Positions 27,141-37,848 of a stretch of 64,000 nt of DNA are shown here, piece by piece. Under the pieces are notes generated by a model that was not told the origin of the DNA, did no database searches, and was given only the letters and a program-made list of their open reading frames with translations. The translations under genes were made by a program, and so were the position numbers. The stretch spans positions 1 to 64,000 of the forward strand of contig NZ_FNWS01000003.1 in NCBI RefSeq assembly GCF_900108455.1, given 5' to 3'. Numbering within the stretch: position 1 is the first letter of the stretch; every line of letters begins with the position of its first letter. The DNA comes from Fructobacillus pseudoficulneus. Its GTDB lineage: Bacteria; Bacillota; Bacilli; Lactobacillales; Lactobacillaceae.

Positions 27141-28088
27141 TTAGTCTTTTGCAGAATCAGACTTTTGCCCTTCATCAGTTGCGTCCGCTTCTGCTTGGCT
27201 TTCGCGGTGAAGAATTTCTTTCAAAATCTTTTCAAGTTCTGCCGCTTCAAAGTAGTGCTTTTTGCCAGAAAAACGACCGACAATTTCAGCGCCACCGTCT
27301 TCATCAATCATTGCTTGGACTTCATGTGAAGGCAATGTCTTTAACATTTCTGCGTAGGCTTCCTTTGGCGGCTCAGCTGCCAAACCAATCGCCACTGAGT
27401 CCAGGGAAGTATAGTTGTCCTGGCCGAGAAGGTCATCCAAAATTGCTAATGGCCCCTTCTTTTCGGACAAAAGCGTGGCAAGCGGTGTCATTTTCTTTAA
27501 ATCAGCATCTAACTGGTCCAGTTGTGCATCCGTGGCACCAGGCAGGGCCTGAACCAAAAAACCACCTGCTGAGGCCACCGTATCATCTGGGTTCATGGTC
27601 ACCCCGACCCCGATGACTGATGGAATCTGTTCCGATTGAGTCAAATAGTAAGTAAAATCATCACCAATTTCACCCGAAACAATAATTGATTGTCCCAAAT
27701 ATGGCTTTGAATATGGTGCTAATTTGGTGACTTGAAAAAAGCCATGGTTCCCGACCACACCGGCAATATTCAGCTGATCATCATCGTTAACGATTGGCTG
27801 CAATTGTGGATTGGTCACATAGCCACGAACAGCTCCGTGGGCGTCCGCTTCGGTCACCACGTTCCCAATCGGACCTTTTCCATCCATTTTGACACCAAGA
27901 CGTTCCTCACCCTTCAAGGTTGCTTGAGCGAGGATTTCCGTGGCCAAGAGTGCCCGGCCTAAAACAACGGCCGCAATCCGCGAAGCGTGATGGGCACTAA
28001 CGGCTTCTTGGACCAATTTGGTCCCGTCCACAGCAAAAGCACGGAATGCTTCATCTTTCGTAATCACTTTAATTAATTGATCTGACAT
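27141..28088 (-). CDS. hslO: Hsp33 family chaperone lacking all zinc/redox cysteines
   Basis: 315 aa from the ATG at 28088 (AAGGGA upstream; an in-frame TTG two codons earlier is rejected). The N-terminal domain is a clear Hsp33, with HHASRIAAVVLGRAL, LGVKMDGKGPIG and VGNHGFFQVTK. The C-terminal redox switch normally holds CxC and CxxC. Aligning on EVQAMIDEDGGAE, the four positions are Ala238, Pro240, Gly271 and Ser274, and the protein has no cysteine at all. Normal Hsp33 is activated by oxidation of these cysteines, so this one cannot switch that way. It has an acidic 25-residue tail. It lies between ftsH and lysS. Confidence 0.93.
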   Translation of the reverse strand: MSDQLIKVITKDEAFRAFAVDGTKLVQEAVSAHHASRIAAVVLGRALLATEILAQATLKGEERLGVKMDGKGPIGNVVTEADAHGAVRGYVTNPQLQPIVNDDDQLNIAGVVGNHGFFQVTKLAPYSKPYLGQSIIVSGEIGDDFTYYLTQSEQIPSVIGVGVTMNPDDTVASAGGFLVQALPGATDAQLDQLDADLKKMTPLATLLSEKKGPLAILDDLLGQDNYTSLDSVAIGLAAEPPKEAYAEMLKTLPSHEVQAMIDEDGGAEIVGRFSGKKHYFEAAELEKILKEILHRESQAEADATDEGQKSDSAKD

Positions 28089-28128
28089 ACACAATCCCTT
28101 ATTTCTTTTTCTTTATCAATTGTAAAAG

Positions 28129-28153
28129 AAAAAGCCAGCCTAAGCCAGCTTTT
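28129..28153 (-). terminator. Terminator between ftsH and hslO
   Basis: Minus strand AAAAGCTGGC, loop TTAG, GCTGGCTTTTT. The ten-pair stem includes two G-U pairs, so it may terminate only partially. Confidence 0.7.
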
Positions 28154-28161
28154 CACAAATA

Positions 28162-30243
28162 TTATTTATCAGAATCAGTTGTATCATCAGACTTTTCTGC
28201 CTGGTCGTCATCTTGATCAAGTGGCTTAGTTGGTTCTGCTGAACCCTTTTCCTCTTGTTCTTCGACTTCGTCTTCCTTGTGATCCAAAGAAGCCTTTGTC
28301 TCATCAAATGACTTGGCATCGTCTTCGTCTTCTTCACCCTTCTTGGTGAAAGAACCCGTTTCGTAGATGTCTTTGATCTGCTTTTCATCCAATGATTCAA
28401 CGTCTAACAAGGCGTTGGCAATGGCTGCCAGCTTATCCTTGTGTTCCGTCAAAATCTTGGTTGCTTCATCAAAGGCTTCCTTTGTCAAACGACGAACTTC
28501 CTCATCGATCAAGGCAGCTGTTTCATCAGAGTATGATTGAGCGCCACCCTGTTCGCTATAGCCAACAGAAGCATTTCCTTCCAATTGGACCATTCCCAAC
28601 TTTTCAGACATACCATAGGCTGTCACCATTTGACGGGCCAAATTAGTTGCCTGCTGGAAATCATTTGCAGCTCCAGATGATGCTTCATCAAAAGTTGCCA
28701 ATTCGGCAGCGCGTCCACCCATCAAACCAGCCAACTGTTCCTTGGCTTCTGAATAACGAATGTTATAACGGTCCGTCTTTGGCGTCATCAAGGCATAACC
28801 ACCGATGCGTCCACGAGGCACAATCGTGACCTTACGAACAACGGATGCGTTTGAACGAACCAAACCAACCAAAGCGTGACCAGCTTCGTGGAAGGCAGTT
28901 GTCTTCCGTTCCAACTCAGACATTGCCCGGTTTGCCTTGGCAGGTCCTTGGAAAATCCGGTCTTCGGCTTCATCCAAATCAGCTGAGTCAATCAACTTCT
29001 TGTCGCGACGAGCAGCTAACAAAGCAGCTTCGTTCAACAAGTTTTCCAAATCAGCCCCGACATAGCCAGGAGTTTGGTGAGCGATGGCCTTCAAATCAAC
29101 GGAAGGAGCCAACGGCTTGTTCTTCGCGTGAACCTTCAAGATGGCTTCACGACCCTTAACATCAGGGGCCCCAACCAAGATCTTTCGGTCAAAACGGCCA
29201 GAACGAAGCAAGGCTGGATCCAAGACATCTGAACGGTTAGTTGATGCCAAGATGATGACACCTTCAGAGTTTTCAAACCCATCCATTTCAATCAGGATTT
29301 GGTTCAAAGTCTGCTCACGTTCATCGTTACCACCACCGACACCAGAGCCACGACGGCGACCGACGGCATCAATTTCATCAATAAAGATGATGGCAGGAGC
29401 TGCCTTTTTAGCTTGCTCAAACAAGTCACGAACACGTGAGGCACCAACACCGACGAACATTTCGACGAAGTCAGAACCAGACATTGAGAAGAATGGTACG
29501 GAAGCTTCACCGGCAACGGCTTTAGCAAGCAAAGTCTTACCAGTTCCCGGAGGTCCCTCAAGCAAAACACCCTTTGGAATGCGGGCACCCATGTCAACAA
29601 ACTTCTTGGGTGATTTCAAGAATTCAACAACTTCAACCAATTCTTCTTTTTCTTCATCAGAACCAGCAACGTTTTCAAAGCGAATCTTGTTATCCTTTGG
29701 ATCAGAAGGCTTAGCCTTTGACTTACCAAAGTTGCCCATCATGCCGCCTTGGCCGCCCTTACCGCCTGATTGTGACATCATTAGGTAAAAGACACCAACA
29801 ATCAACAGCAATGGCACAATCGAGATGATTAGGTTCAACCAAAAGCCAGATGAAGCAGCCGGTTTCGTTGTCATGTCTGTATTCGTCTGCTTAGCCAAAT
29901 CAGTAATCTGCTTCAAGGAAGCATCATTGGCCAAAACAGACGTTGAGAACTTAGTTGTCTGTGACTGGCTAGCAATCAAGGCGTTCAAGCCGGAATTGTT
30001 ACCAGTACTTGTTTTTTGACTGCTCTTATAGGTTCCAGTGACGGTGTAAACATCGTTACCAGGCTGAATTGAAAAGGAATCAATTTCTTTGTCTGACAAC
30101 TGCTTTACAAAATCAGATGATGATAGGCTCTTGGTCCCACCACTTGAGCCACCAACAAAGGAATAAATCCCAGCAATTACTGCCAAGAAGATGATGACAT
30201 ATAGAAAGGAGCTTCGAAAGAAACCACCATTATTTTTTTTCAT
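28162..30243 (-). CDS. ftsH: ATP-dependent zinc metalloprotease FtsH
   Basis: 693 aa. TM1 at about 12-30, an extracytoplasmic domain, TM2 at about 134-155, a Gly/Met-rich linker, AAA+ Walker A GPPGTGKT (230-237), Walker [13 protein letters not shown], then the zinc motif HEAGH (452-456). FtsH degrades misassembled membrane proteins. The C-terminus is a long, very acidic Asp/Glu tail of about 60 residues, typical of lactic acid bacteria. It is preceded by hpt with a gap of 61 bases, in which a TATACT -10 is visible. Confidence 0.97.
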   Translation of the reverse strand: MKKNNGGFFRSSFLYVIIFLAVIAGIYSFVGGSSGGTKSLSSSDFVKQLSDKEIDSFSIQPGNDVYTVTGTYKSSQKTSTGNNSGLNALIASQSQTTKFSTSVLANDASLKQITDLAKQTNTDMTTKPAASSGFWLNLIISIVPLLLIVGVFYLMMSQSGGKGGQGGMMGNFGKSKAKPSDPKDNKIRFENVAGSDEEKEELVEVVEFLKSPKKFVDMGARIPKGVLLEGPPGTGKTLLAKAVAGEASVPFFSMSGSDFVEMFVGVGASRVRDLFEQAKKAAPAIIFIDEIDAVGRRRGSGVGGGNDEREQTLNQILIEMDGFENSEGVIILASTNRSDVLDPALLRSGRFDRKILVGAPDVKGREAILKVHAKNKPLAPSVDLKAIAHQTPGYVGADLENLLNEAALLAARRDKKLIDSADLDEAEDRIFQGPAKANRAMSELERKTTAFHEAGHALVGLVRSNASVVRKVTIVPRGRIGGYALMTPKTDRYNIRYSEAKEQLAGLMGGRAAELATFDEASSGAANDFQQATNLARQMVTAYGMSEKLGMVQLEGNASVGYSEQGGAQSYSDETAALIDEEVRRLTKEAFDEATKILTEHKDKLAAIANALLDVESLDEKQIKDIYETGSFTKKGEEDEDDAKSFDETKASLDHKEDEVEEQEEKGSAEPTKPLDQDDDQAEKSDDTTDSDK

Positions 30244-30304
30244 CGGAAATCCTCAATCCATTAAAATTTGCTATATAGTATACAACTTTTAGATTAAATG
30301 CAAG

Positions 30305-30841
30305 TTAACTATAAATATCTTTTTTCAAAATACCAACATAGGGTAAATTGCGATAAAGATCGGCATAGTCTAAGCCATAGCCAACGACGAATTCATTGCG
30401 AACGTCAAAGCCCACATAGTCGGCATCAATCTCAATCTTGCGCCCTTCCTTCTTATCAAGGAACGTAGCTACTTGGACAGAATGAGCACCACGGTCCTTC
30501 AGCAAGTCCTTCAAGAACTGCAATGACTGACCAGTATCAACAATGTCTTCCAAAATCAAAACATCACGGTCCTTCACATCTGATTGAACGTCTGTCACAA
30601 GTTGAATTTCGTTTGATGATGTGACACCACCGTGGTACGAGGAAATCTTGATAAACTCCAAGTCTACATAGAGATCAATCTCTCGAATTAAATCGGCCGT
30701 CCAGAGGTAAGCCCCCTTCAAAACAGACAAAACTAAAGGCTTCTGCCCTGCATAATCTTCAGTGATGCGCTGCCCTAAACGAACAGCCGCTTCATGAATC
30801 TGTTGCTGGTCAAATAAAATTTCTTCGATATCGTTATTCAC
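30305..30841 (-). CDS. hpt: Hypoxanthine-guanine phosphoribosyltransferase
   Basis: 178 aa. PRPP-binding motif VLILEDIVDTGQSL (about residues 94-107), LVLSVLKGAYLWTADL and the VGFDVRNEFVVGYGLDY base-binding segment. Salvages hypoxanthine and guanine to IMP and GMP. The start is GTG at 30841, with GAGGA seven bases upstream, and it overlaps the tilS stop (GTGA), so the two are translationally coupled. The tilS-hpt-ftsH order is conserved across Firmicutes. Confidence 0.96.
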   Translation of the reverse strand: MNNDIEEILFDQQQIHEAAVRLGQRITEDYAGQKPLVLSVLKGAYLWTADLIREIDLYVDLEFIKISSYHGGVTSSNEIQLVTDVQSDVKDRDVLILEDIVDTGQSLQFLKDLLKDRGAHSVQVATFLDKKEGRKIEIDADYVGFDVRNEFVVGYGLDYADLYRNLPYVGILKKDIYS

Positions 30842-32145
30842 AAATTTTCCTCAATTCGCCATACTATCCACTGCTTAGCTACATTCGGACGGTCAACATT
30901 GGCTGGTACATACCAGCTTGTTTGGCCTAACCAGACTGCTAACACTGTCTTGGTTTCATCCAGTAAAAACCAGGTCCTATCCCGATTTTCTGCCGGAACT
31001 TTTTTGTCAATTAAGAGCCTGCGCACCGTTTTACTACCCGACTTTAAGAAAATTCGGTCCTGCTTATCTGCTAAGACAAGCGTGAGACCTCCTTGGAAAT
31101 GTTCGGGTAAAACCAGCACTTGATCAGCCTTTTGGGGCTTTTTTGTCGTCCAAAGAAGCTGACCATGGTCAAAAAATTGCCATTGGTCTAATTTTAACAC
31201 AAGTCCTTCGGGCTTTCGGTCAATTTTTGCATTTTTTTGCACATTTGTCAGCCGGACTTTTTGATAACTTTTTTCTAACAAGATGCCCGCACCCAAATCA
31301 ATCGAAGCGCTGGGCTTTTTTTCATTCATTAACAGCGCCATGAAGGCCTGCAACTGGCTGTGTTTCACGTCGTATACTTGCTGTTGTTGCAGCCAGACAA
31401 ATAGCACCTTTTCCAACCAGGGGAGAGGCACCAGGTGGAAGTCCTCTTCCAGAGCCGGCAAGTATGACTCTGCTTGGTCCAAAATTAATTTTTGATCCGC
31501 CTGAAGTTTGTCGGCAAAATCAGCGAGGTGCTGCCTTGCCTGCGGATTAATGGTTTCCAAAGCCGGAATGACTTCTTGTCGCAGTAAGTTACGCCCAGTG
31601 TAGGTTGGGTCTTGGTTGGTTTGGTCCTCTCGCCATGACAAACCGTTTTCCTTGGCATAGGCCAGTAGGTCTTGCTTGGTTAACGACAAAAATGGGCGAC
31701 GATAGCGACCACTGGCCGCTTGCATGCCACCGCAACTTTGAGCATAGCCACCGCGAACCAACTGCAACAGCAGTGTTTCTACCTGATCGTTTTGGTGTTG
31801 GGCGAGGACAATTTGGCTGGCAGATGTTTGAGTCGCAATCTCGTCAAAAAAATCATAGCGAATCGCCCGCGCTCGGTCTTCTACGCCGACCTCATCAGTC
31901 AACGGGGCCAACTTTTGATAAAAGGGAACGCCTAATTGCTGGCAGAAATCTTGAACAAATTGAGCATCCCCATCCGCCTCATCCCTTAGTTGGTAATTGA
32001 CATGGGCCACGACCAAGTCCACTTCCGGAGCATAACGAACAAAGGCATCCAACAGACTAGTCGAGTCCAAGCCACCCGAAACGGCTAAGACAACTTTTTG
32101 GGGCCAACTTTGCCCCTGAATTGTAGTACGAACAGTATTTTTCAT
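30838..32145 (-). CDS. tilS: tRNA(Ile)-lysidine synthase
   Basis: 435 aa. PP-loop SGGLDSTSLL (about residues 24-33), AHVNYQLRDEADGDAQFV, and the TilS C-terminal domain with KVPAENRDRTWFLLDE. It converts C34 of tRNA-Ile(CAU) to lysidine so that it reads AUA. The ATG lacks a clear ribosome site; it follows an AT-rich stretch and the terminator of divIC, so expression may depend on read-through. Confidence 0.95.
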   Translation of the reverse strand: MKNTVRTTIQGQSWPQKVVLAVSGGLDSTSLLDAFVRYAPEVDLVVAHVNYQLRDEADGDAQFVQDFCQQLGVPFYQKLAPLTDEVGVEDRARAIRYDFFDEIATQTSASQIVLAQHQNDQVETLLLQLVRGGYAQSCGGMQAASGRYRRPFLSLTKQDLLAYAKENGLSWREDQTNQDPTYTGRNLLRQEVIPALETINPQARQHLADFADKLQADQKLILDQAESYLPALEEDFHLVPLPWLEKVLFVWLQQQQVYDVKHSQLQAFMALLMNEKKPSASIDLGAGILLEKSYQKVRLTNVQKNAKIDRKPEGLVLKLDQWQFFDHGQLLWTTKKPQKADQVLVLPEHFQGGLTLVLADKQDRIFLKSGSKTVRRLLIDKKVPAENRDRTWFLLDETKTVLAVWLGQTSWYVPANVDRPNVAKQWIVWRIEENL

Positions 32146-32156
32146 CTTTTATTTAT

Positions 32157-32184
32157 ATAAAAAACCACCCGAACACGGGTGGTT
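32157..32184 (-). terminator. Terminator after divIC
   Basis: Minus strand AACCACCCG, loop TGTT, CGGGTGGTT followed by T residues. It ends only nine bases before tilS. Confidence 0.88.
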
Positions 32185-32193
32185 CAACGACCA

Positions 32194-32586
32194 TTATGAT
32201 CGGTCAGGTAAGTTATAGATAATTTCATCCTTGCGTGAGTAACCATACTTATCACGTAATATTTGTTGCAAATAAGCAGGATCTTTTAATTGTTCGGCGG
32301 TTTTGTGTAAAGCTTTACCGTCTTTTTGCACTGATTGCAACGATACTTCCGACTTGCTTAATGTCTGATTAGCCGCATGTAAGCGGACCTGACCCAGAAT
32401 TAATTGCACTAAGAAGATCGAAGCAACAGCCAATCCAACCAAGATAATCCGTTTTTCTCGTAAACGGTGAGCATGGTCATAATGGCGGCGACTAGCTTCC
32501 CGTCGCGCATCGGAAGCAGCAATCTGCTGGGCAATCCGAGCGTTCAGCGGTCGAATATTCGATTGTAGTCGACTATCATCTGCCAT
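32194..32586 (-). CDS. divIC: Septum formation initiator DivIC/FtsB
   Basis: 130 aa. A long basic cytoplasmic N-terminus (residues 1-47), one membrane helix (about 48-66, ILVGLAVASIFLVQLILGQ), an extracellular coiled coil (LSKSEVSLQSVQKDGKALHK) and the conserved LKDPAYLQQILRDKYGYSRKDEIIYNLP end. Works with DivIB and FtsL in the divisome. The order yabO-divIC-tilS is typical of Firmicutes. Confidence 0.93.
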   Translation of the reverse strand: MADDSRLQSNIRPLNARIAQQIAASDARREASRRHYDHAHRLREKRIILVGLAVASIFLVQLILGQVRLHAANQTLSKSEVSLQSVQKDGKALHKTAEQLKDPAYLQQILRDKYGYSRKDEIIYNLPDRS

Positions 32587-32663
32587 TGACTCACTCCTCT
32601 TGCTATTATTTTGGCACAGTTAGTGAGGACTTGCAAGGCTTAAAACCGGCTTTTTAACCAAAC

Positions 32664-32936
32664 TTAATCTTCTTGAAAGTCACGTTCATAAGTTTCTGAA
32701 ACGACTTCATACATTTCTTGCGCTTCTTCTTTTTTCACAATCTCGGCTAATTTCAGGACCTTAACTGTTAAAGTCTTGTTACCAAAGTGTATCGTCACGA
32801 GGTCATTTGTGCCAACATTGGCAGCCGATTTTGCCTGTTTGCCATTGATTTCGATTCGACCTTGGTCGGCCAAATCTTTGGCGACTGCCCGGCGCTTAAT
32901 GATTCGTGACAGCTTCAAATATTTATCAATCCGCAT
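32664..32936 (-). CDS. S4-domain RNA-binding protein (YabO/RqcP/Hsp15-like)
   Basis: 90 aa. The S4 fold runs from [30 protein letters not shown] through [15 protein letters not shown]. This is the family called YabO in Bacillus, where as RqcP it supports poly-alanine tailing on stalled 50S subunits. It overlaps mfd by 11 bases and precedes divIC, the same order as in Bacillus. The C-terminus is acidic ([11 protein letters not shown]). The RqcP role is by homology. Confidence 0.9.
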   Translation of the reverse strand: MRIDKYLKLSRIIKRRAVAKDLADQGRIEINGKQAKSAANVGTNDLVTIHFGNKTLTVKVLKLAEIVKKEEAQEMYEVVSETYERDFQED

Positions 32937-35900
32937 TTTCTTTATCCTTTTTCGTCAAATCCAAAACTACTAGTAAGAAGTTTCGCAAATTATTCAGCCA
33001 GTAGGCCGACTCCTCTTTCAAATTAACGGTCAACGTTACCGCTAACTCGGCCGTCTTGCCATCGACAACCGCCTTATAAGGCACGTCTTGCAAAGCAGCA
33101 AAGATTGTCTCCCCAGCTAGCTCGGTTGACATCTCAGCCGAGAAGCGCACGGTGACCTGGTTCTTCTGCCGGCGAATTTGCAAAACCCCGGCCATGTCCG
33201 CTAGGTTTTTAATCCGCGATACCAGCAATAAGCGAGCGACCTCGTCTGGGAAGTCGCCAAAACGATCAATAAGGTCCGACTCGACGTCTTCAAATTCTTC
33301 GTCACTCTTCGCCTGGCGAATTTGCCGGTAAAGGTCAATCTTTTCCGAGCTATCAGCAACATAGTCGTCTGGCAAAAAGGCCAAGACTCCTAAGATGAGC
33401 TCAGCATCTGTTCGGTTTTCCTCAACCGGAGCTTCATCCCCCTGCTTTTTCGCTACTGCTTCTTTGAGCATCTGGGTATACAGGTCATACCCAACCGAGT
33501 CGATGAAGCCGTGCTGCTGCTTACCAAGTAAGTCACCAGCCCCACGAATCGATAGGTCGCGCATGGCAATTTTAAAGCCTGAGCCGAGCTCAGTAAAGTC
33601 ACGAATGGCCTCCAGACGCTTTTGCCCCTCTTCACTTGGTGTCCGAGTAAAAGGATAAGTAAAGTAGGCATAGGCCAGTCGGGCAGAACGGCCAACCCGG
33701 CCGCGCAGCTGATAAAGCTGTGACAGACCCATGTGATCCGCATTGTCGACAATCAGCGTGTTGGCGTTTGGAATATCAACACCAGTTTCGATGATGGTAG
33801 TTGTCACCAACACATCAAATTCTTGGTTTAAGAAAGCATACAAAATTCCCTCAAGCTGCACCTCAGACATTTGACCGTGGATGACAGCCACCCGGGCATC
33901 CGGCAGAAGGTCTTGGATGTGGTCAGCAATCCCCGCCAAATCAGCCACCCGGTTATGGAGGTAAAAGACTTGACCGTTACGGGCCAATTCTTTACTAATG
34001 ACATCACGAACCAAAGTCCAATCAAGCTCGACCACATAGGTTTGAATTGGGTAGCGGTTCAATGGTGGTGTTTCAATCACGGACAGGTCCCTGGCCCCCA
34101 CCATCGCCATGTTTAAGGTTCGGGGGATTGGTGTCGCCGTCAACGTCAAAACATCCACGTTGGCCCGCAGGTGCTTCAACTTTTCCTTGTGCTTCACACC
34201 AAAGCGCTGTTCCTCATCAATCACTAAGAGACCCAAATCAGCAAAAGAAACATCGGCGCTCAGCAAGCGGTGCGTTCCAACGACAATATCCAATTCATGG
34301 TCTTTTAAAGCCTGAATTGTCTTTTTATTTTCAGCAGCCGTTTGGAAACGAGACAAGTGGCCAATGCGAATTTCAGGGAAGTCTGCAAACCGCTCCTGCA
34401 TCGTTTCAAAGTGCTGTTGGACCAAGATAGTGGTTGGTGCCAAAAAGGCCACCTGCTTTCCCGCATGGGCCGCCTTGAAAATCGCCCGTAAGGCCACTTC
34501 GGTCTTACCAAAGCCAACATCCCCAACGAGCAAGCGGTCCATTGGCCGCACCTTTTGCATATCGGCCTTGATTTCTTCGATACTGCGCACCTGGTCTGGT
34601 GTCTCTGGGTAAGGAAAGGCGGTATCAAATTCTAGCTGCTTCGTATCATCGGGTGGAAAGGCATAACCCTGCTTGGCCTCGCGTTCCGCGTAGAGTTCCA
34701 GCAGTTCATCGGCAATGTCCTCAATTTTGTTTTGGACCTGCTTCTTAGTCTTTTGCCATTCAGTCCCACCTAATTTATTAATTTTAGGTGCCTTACCGGC
34801 ATCCGACCCACCAATGTATTTTTGAATCAAATTCAATTGCGTGACAGGCAAGAAAATTTTAGCATTCTTTTGGTAGGCAATCACCAAGTAGTCTTGCTTA
34901 CCACCATCAGCTTCCAGCGACTCCAGGCCTTGGTACTGACCAATTCCATGGTTCAGGTGAACAACATAGTCACCGACTTGCAGTTCGTTATAAGACTTCA
35001 ACCGTTCAGCATTGGCCATCTTGCGTGACCGTCTTGCAACCGGTTTACGGGCCTTGTCAAAGAGCTCGCGTTCCGTTAATACCGACAAATGGGCCTTCGG
35101 CCACTCAAAACCAGCCCCCAGATTGCCAATCACAATTTGGACCTGGTTGGCCTGAATTTCTTTGTTAATTGGCAGCTGCAAGTCGTGATCGGCCAAGGAG
35201 GCTAGGAAATTCTCTGCCCGGGTTTTGTCCGGAATCAACAAAACCACCGTCTTGCCCTGGTCTTTAGCAATTTGCAAGTCCGGCACTAAGGCCTGCAATT
35301 GACCGTAATATTGTGTTGCCGGCCGTGAGGTCACCTCTTCTAGGTGAGCCAAGGTCAAGCGGTTCAGCCCCCGTTGAAAATTAGCAATCAGCAATTCCGC
35401 CTGGTGGCGGCGGCTCAAAATATCTTCTAAGTCATCCTTCAAACCCAAAGCAGGCAAGAGCTGATAGGTCTTCACCTGTTGGTCAAGCCACTCCGCATCC
35501 AAGGTTTTTTGTGACAAATCCGCTTCCTGCAGCCGGGCATAATCATCAATCACTAAGAGACCCGCCGGGTCTAAATAATCAATAATCGTCGTCTTTTCTG
35601 GATAAAAGCACTGCGCATAGGGCAAAATCGCTTGATCACGCCGGCCCTCATCCAATGCCTGCTGGGTAGCGTCAAAGCCTTCTGTCGCGTGCTTTTTTTC
35701 AACGCCGGGCAATTCCTTGCGATAGGAAACAAACTCTGCTTCTAGCCTTTCTTTACCGGCCTGGAAGCGGTCTTCATCAATCACAAAATCAGTCGCTGGC
35801 AAGACTGTCAAATCTTCCACCGTGCCGCTACCCTTTTGACTAACAGGATCAAAAGTCTTAATTACATCAAGCTCATCGTCAAAGAAATCCAACCGATAGG

Positions 35901-36471
35901 GTTCTGTCCCCATTGGTGGGAAAACGTCAAAAATCGAACCACGTTGGGCAAATTCGCCTGGGTTTTCCACACGGGGTACCAGTTGATAACCCAGAGTGAC
36001 AAAGGCAGTTTTCAACGCCGCAAAGTCATAGCTGCCACCAACCTTCAAAACCAGTTGAGCAGCCATAAAATCAGCCATTTGCGGTTCTAAGCGGGTAAAG
36101 GCCGCTAAGTTCGTCAGGTAGATTCCCGGTTTCTTTTCGGCCAGCGCGGTCATTGCCACCACCCGGTCCGTCACAAAGGAATTTGACGAAATCGCCAACT
36201 CGGTCGCCAAGGCCTCTTCAGCCGAGAAACGATAAATATCCTCCTCAGCCATCAGGTCGAGGAGGTCAGTTGCTAAATCATCCACATGGGCCTGAGTATC
36301 CGTAAGGACCATCATCACCTGTGGCTTTTTTTGATAGAGGGCAGCAATTGCCGCAGCCTTGGCTGCCCCATTGACCCCTAACAGGAGCTGGCGTTCGCCA
36401 GGCTGTTGGTGGTCACTGATATTTTTAATTGTTTCACTGTTACCAAGAAATTTTGTTAACGTCATAGTCAC
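32926..36471 (-). CDS. mfd: Transcription-repair coupling factor Mfd
   Basis: 1181 aa, full length. An N-terminal UvrB-like module, a CarD-like RNA polymerase interaction domain ([19 protein letters not shown], about residues 495-515), a RecG-like translocase with Walker [12 protein letters not shown] and DEEQ box VIDEEQRFG, and a C-terminal D7 domain. It removes stalled RNA polymerase and recruits UvrA. The start is either the GTG at 36471, which overlaps the pth stop by four bases (GTGA), or the ATG at 36465. Neither has a strong ribosome site. Confidence 0.97.
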   Translation of the reverse strand: MTMTLTKFLGNSETIKNISDHQQPGERQLLLGVNGAAKAAAIAALYQKKPQVMMVLTDTQAHVDDLATDLLDLMAEEDIYRFSAEEALATELAISSNSFVTDRVVAMTALAEKKPGIYLTNLAAFTRLEPQMADFMAAQLVLKVGGSYDFAALKTAFVTLGYQLVPRVENPGEFAQRGSIFDVFPPMGTEPYRLDFFDDELDVIKTFDPVSQKGSGTVEDLTVLPATDFVIDEDRFQAGKERLEAEFVSYRKELPGVEKKHATEGFDATQQALDEGRRDQAILPYAQCFYPEKTTIIDYLDPAGLLVIDDYARLQEADLSQKTLDAEWLDQQVKTYQLLPALGLKDDLEDILSRRHQAELLIANFQRGLNRLTLAHLEEVTSRPATQYYGQLQALVPDLQIAKDQGKTVVLLIPDKTRAENFLASLADHDLQLPINKEIQANQVQIVIGNLGAGFEWPKAHLSVLTERELFDKARKPVARRSRKMANAERLKSYNELQVGDYVVHLNHGIGQYQGLESLEADGGKQDYLVIAYQKNAKIFLPVTQLNLIQKYIGGSDAGKAPKINKLGGTEWQKTKKQVQNKIEDIADELLELYAEREAKQGYAFPPDDTKQLEFDTAFPYPETPDQVRSIEEIKADMQKVRPMDRLLVGDVGFGKTEVALRAIFKAAHAGKQVAFLAPTTILVQQHFETMQERFADFPEIRIGHLSRFQTAAENKKTIQALKDHELDIVVGTHRLLSADVSFADLGLLVIDEEQRFGVKHKEKLKHLRANVDVLTLTATPIPRTLNMAMVGARDLSVIETPPLNRYPIQTYVVELDWTLVRDVISKELARNGQVFYLHNRVADLAGIADHIQDLLPDARVAVIHGQMSEVQLEGILYAFLNQEFDVLVTTTIIETGVDIPNANTLIVDNADHMGLSQLYQLRGRVGRSARLAYAYFTYPFTRTPSEEGQKRLEAIRDFTELGSGFKIAMRDLSIRGAGDLLGKQQHGFIDSVGYDLYTQMLKEAVAKKQGDEAPVEENRTDAELILGVLAFLPDDYVADSSEKIDLYRQIRQAKSDEEFEDVESDLIDRFGDFPDEVARLLLVSRIKNLADMAGVLQIRRQKNQVTVRFSAEMSTELAGETIFAALQDVPYKAVVDGKTAELAVTLTVNLKEESAYWLNNLRNFLLVVLDLTKKDKENAD

Positions 36472-37034
36472 CCGTTGTACTGGTTACTTAATTTGGCCGC
36501 ATCAGCGCCCTTGACCCAATCCACTAAGGCCTGGTCGACCTTTGTAAAGGTTTGGTCCCAGGCTGCCAGGTCTTCTTTGGAAAACTTCCCCAAAACATAG
36601 TTCACGACTGACTGGTGGTCATGGTCTGGATGACCAATGCCAAATTTCAATCGCAAAAATTCCTGCGTTTTGACGTGGGACATAATCGACTTTAAGCCGT
36701 TGTGGCCACCAGCCGATCCCTTCGCCCGGAAACGGATTTTACCAAAGGCGGAATCCATATCATCGGCTAAGACCAAAATGTCTTGGACATCCCCACCATA
36801 AAAGTCTAAAAAGGCACGGACGGCCTGACCTGAATCATTCATATAAGTACTAGGCTTGACTAGCCAAACCGTTTCACCGTCAATCTGAGTCTTTGCCGCA
36901 GCCCCAAACAACTTTGTCGGCGCAAAGCTAACTCCTTGGCTTTCGGCAAAGTGGTCTAGGGCCATAAAACCAATGTTATGCCTTGTTTGGTCGTAGCTTT
37001 CGCCAATATTTCCAAGGCCAAAAATAAATTTCAT
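36468..37034 (-). CDS. pth: Peptidyl-tRNA hydrolase
   Basis: 188 aa. FGLGNIGESYDQTRHNIGFMALD carries the catalytic His (about residue 19), the PSTYMNDSGQAV segment follows, and DDMDSAFGKIRFRAKGSAGGHNGLKSI contains the catalytic Asp. It recycles peptidyl-tRNA. It comes just before mfd with overlapping codons, the usual pth-mfd pair. All active-site residues appear intact. Confidence 0.97.
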   Translation of the reverse strand: MKFIFGLGNIGESYDQTRHNIGFMALDHFAESQGVSFAPTKLFGAAAKTQIDGETVWLVKPSTYMNDSGQAVRAFLDFYGGDVQDILVLADDMDSAFGKIRFRAKGSAGGHNGLKSIMSHVKTQEFLRLKFGIGHPDHDHQSVVNYVLGKFSKEDLAAWDQTFTKVDQALVDWVKGADAAKLSNQYNG

Positions 37035-37152
37035 CAGGACGTCCTTTCAAACACTTTTACTAACATTTTAATCTTAACATTATAACACGCAAGTTTCCGT
37101 TAAAATATGTTAGGATATAGCTTAGAGACTACTTTTATAAAGGTGGACACTT

Positions 37153-37803
37153 ATGTTTCCAAAATCATTAATCGTTCCTAAAAGTCAATTATTGACCATT
37201 ACGGAAGACACAACCATTCAAGAAGTTTTTGACCTATTCGAAAGCAAAGAAGCCGACCACATTCGGACTATCCCAATTTTGGATTCAACTGGCCACTTAT
37301 TCCGTGGCAATATTTACCGGCAACATGTTTATGAATATATCGCTCGCGGTGGTGACACTAGCAAAAAAGCGACATCCATCATGCGCAATTCAACAAAGTT
37401 TATTGCGACTTCGGCCGATTTTTACGAGTTATTCTTTGCCATCCGTGATTTGCCTCATATCGCCGTTCTCGACGACAGCCACCACTTTGTCGGCGTGTTA
37501 ACTCATTCATCTTTGATGGACCTGCTGTCACAGTCATGGTCACTCCAGCGAGGTGGTGTATCCTTGGCGGTGCAAACGAAGCAAGAGGAACGCGGCAACT
37601 TACAACAAATCACCCGCGTCATTACCCGTTATACCAACATTGAATCGGTTCTTTCCATCCAAAATGAAAAGAACGAACCAAAGTCAGTCTTATTCACTTT
37701 GCCTTTGACTGCTGATTCCCCCATCTTACGCAAGATTATCACTAAACTCGAACGCAAACGTTTCCAAGTGCAATCTGTTGAAAGCTTGGATGAGTTCGTT
37801 TAA
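37153..37803 (+). CDS. CBS-domain protein with C-terminal ACT-like domain (possible c-di-AMP receptor)
   Basis: 216 aa. Two CBS motifs (LLTITEDTTIQEVFDLFESKE, then FIATSADFYELFFAIRDLPHIAVLDDSHHFVGVLT) followed by about 75 residues resembling an ACT domain (GNLQQITRVITRYTNIESVLSIQ). This order matches the c-di-AMP-binding CbpA proteins of Listeria and related LAB proteins. A KimA-type potassium importer, another c-di-AMP target family, is encoded at 55-57 kb. Nucleotide binding is inferred. AAAGGTGG precedes the ATG. Confidence 0.75.
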   Translation: MFPKSLIVPKSQLLTITEDTTIQEVFDLFESKEADHIRTIPILDSTGHLFRGNIYRQHVYEYIARGGDTSKKATSIMRNSTKFIATSADFYELFFAIRDLPHIAVLDDSHHFVGVLTHSSLMDLLSQSWSLQRGGVSLAVQTKQEERGNLQQITRVITRYTNIESVLSIQNEKNEPKSVLFTLPLTADSPILRKIITKLERKRFQVQSVESLDEFV

Positions 37804-37811
37804 CTCCAAAT

Positions 37812-37844
37812 AAAAAAGTCGGTGAAAATTCACCGGCTTTTTTT
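37812..37844. terminator. Bidirectional terminator
   Basis: AAAAAGTCGGTGAA, short loop, TTCACCGGCTTTTTTT between the CBS gene and the convergent membrane protein gene. Confidence 0.92.
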
Positions 37845-37848
37845 AATT

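Noticed and set aside
29141-29788. 215-codon plus-strand frame opposite ftsH
   Set aside because: Entirely antisense to the conserved AAA+ region, with no start signals or recognisable protein motifs.
36468-36471. Possible sequencing problem at the pth/mfd junction
   Set aside because: The GTGA overlap is a normal translational coupling and both proteins are full length.
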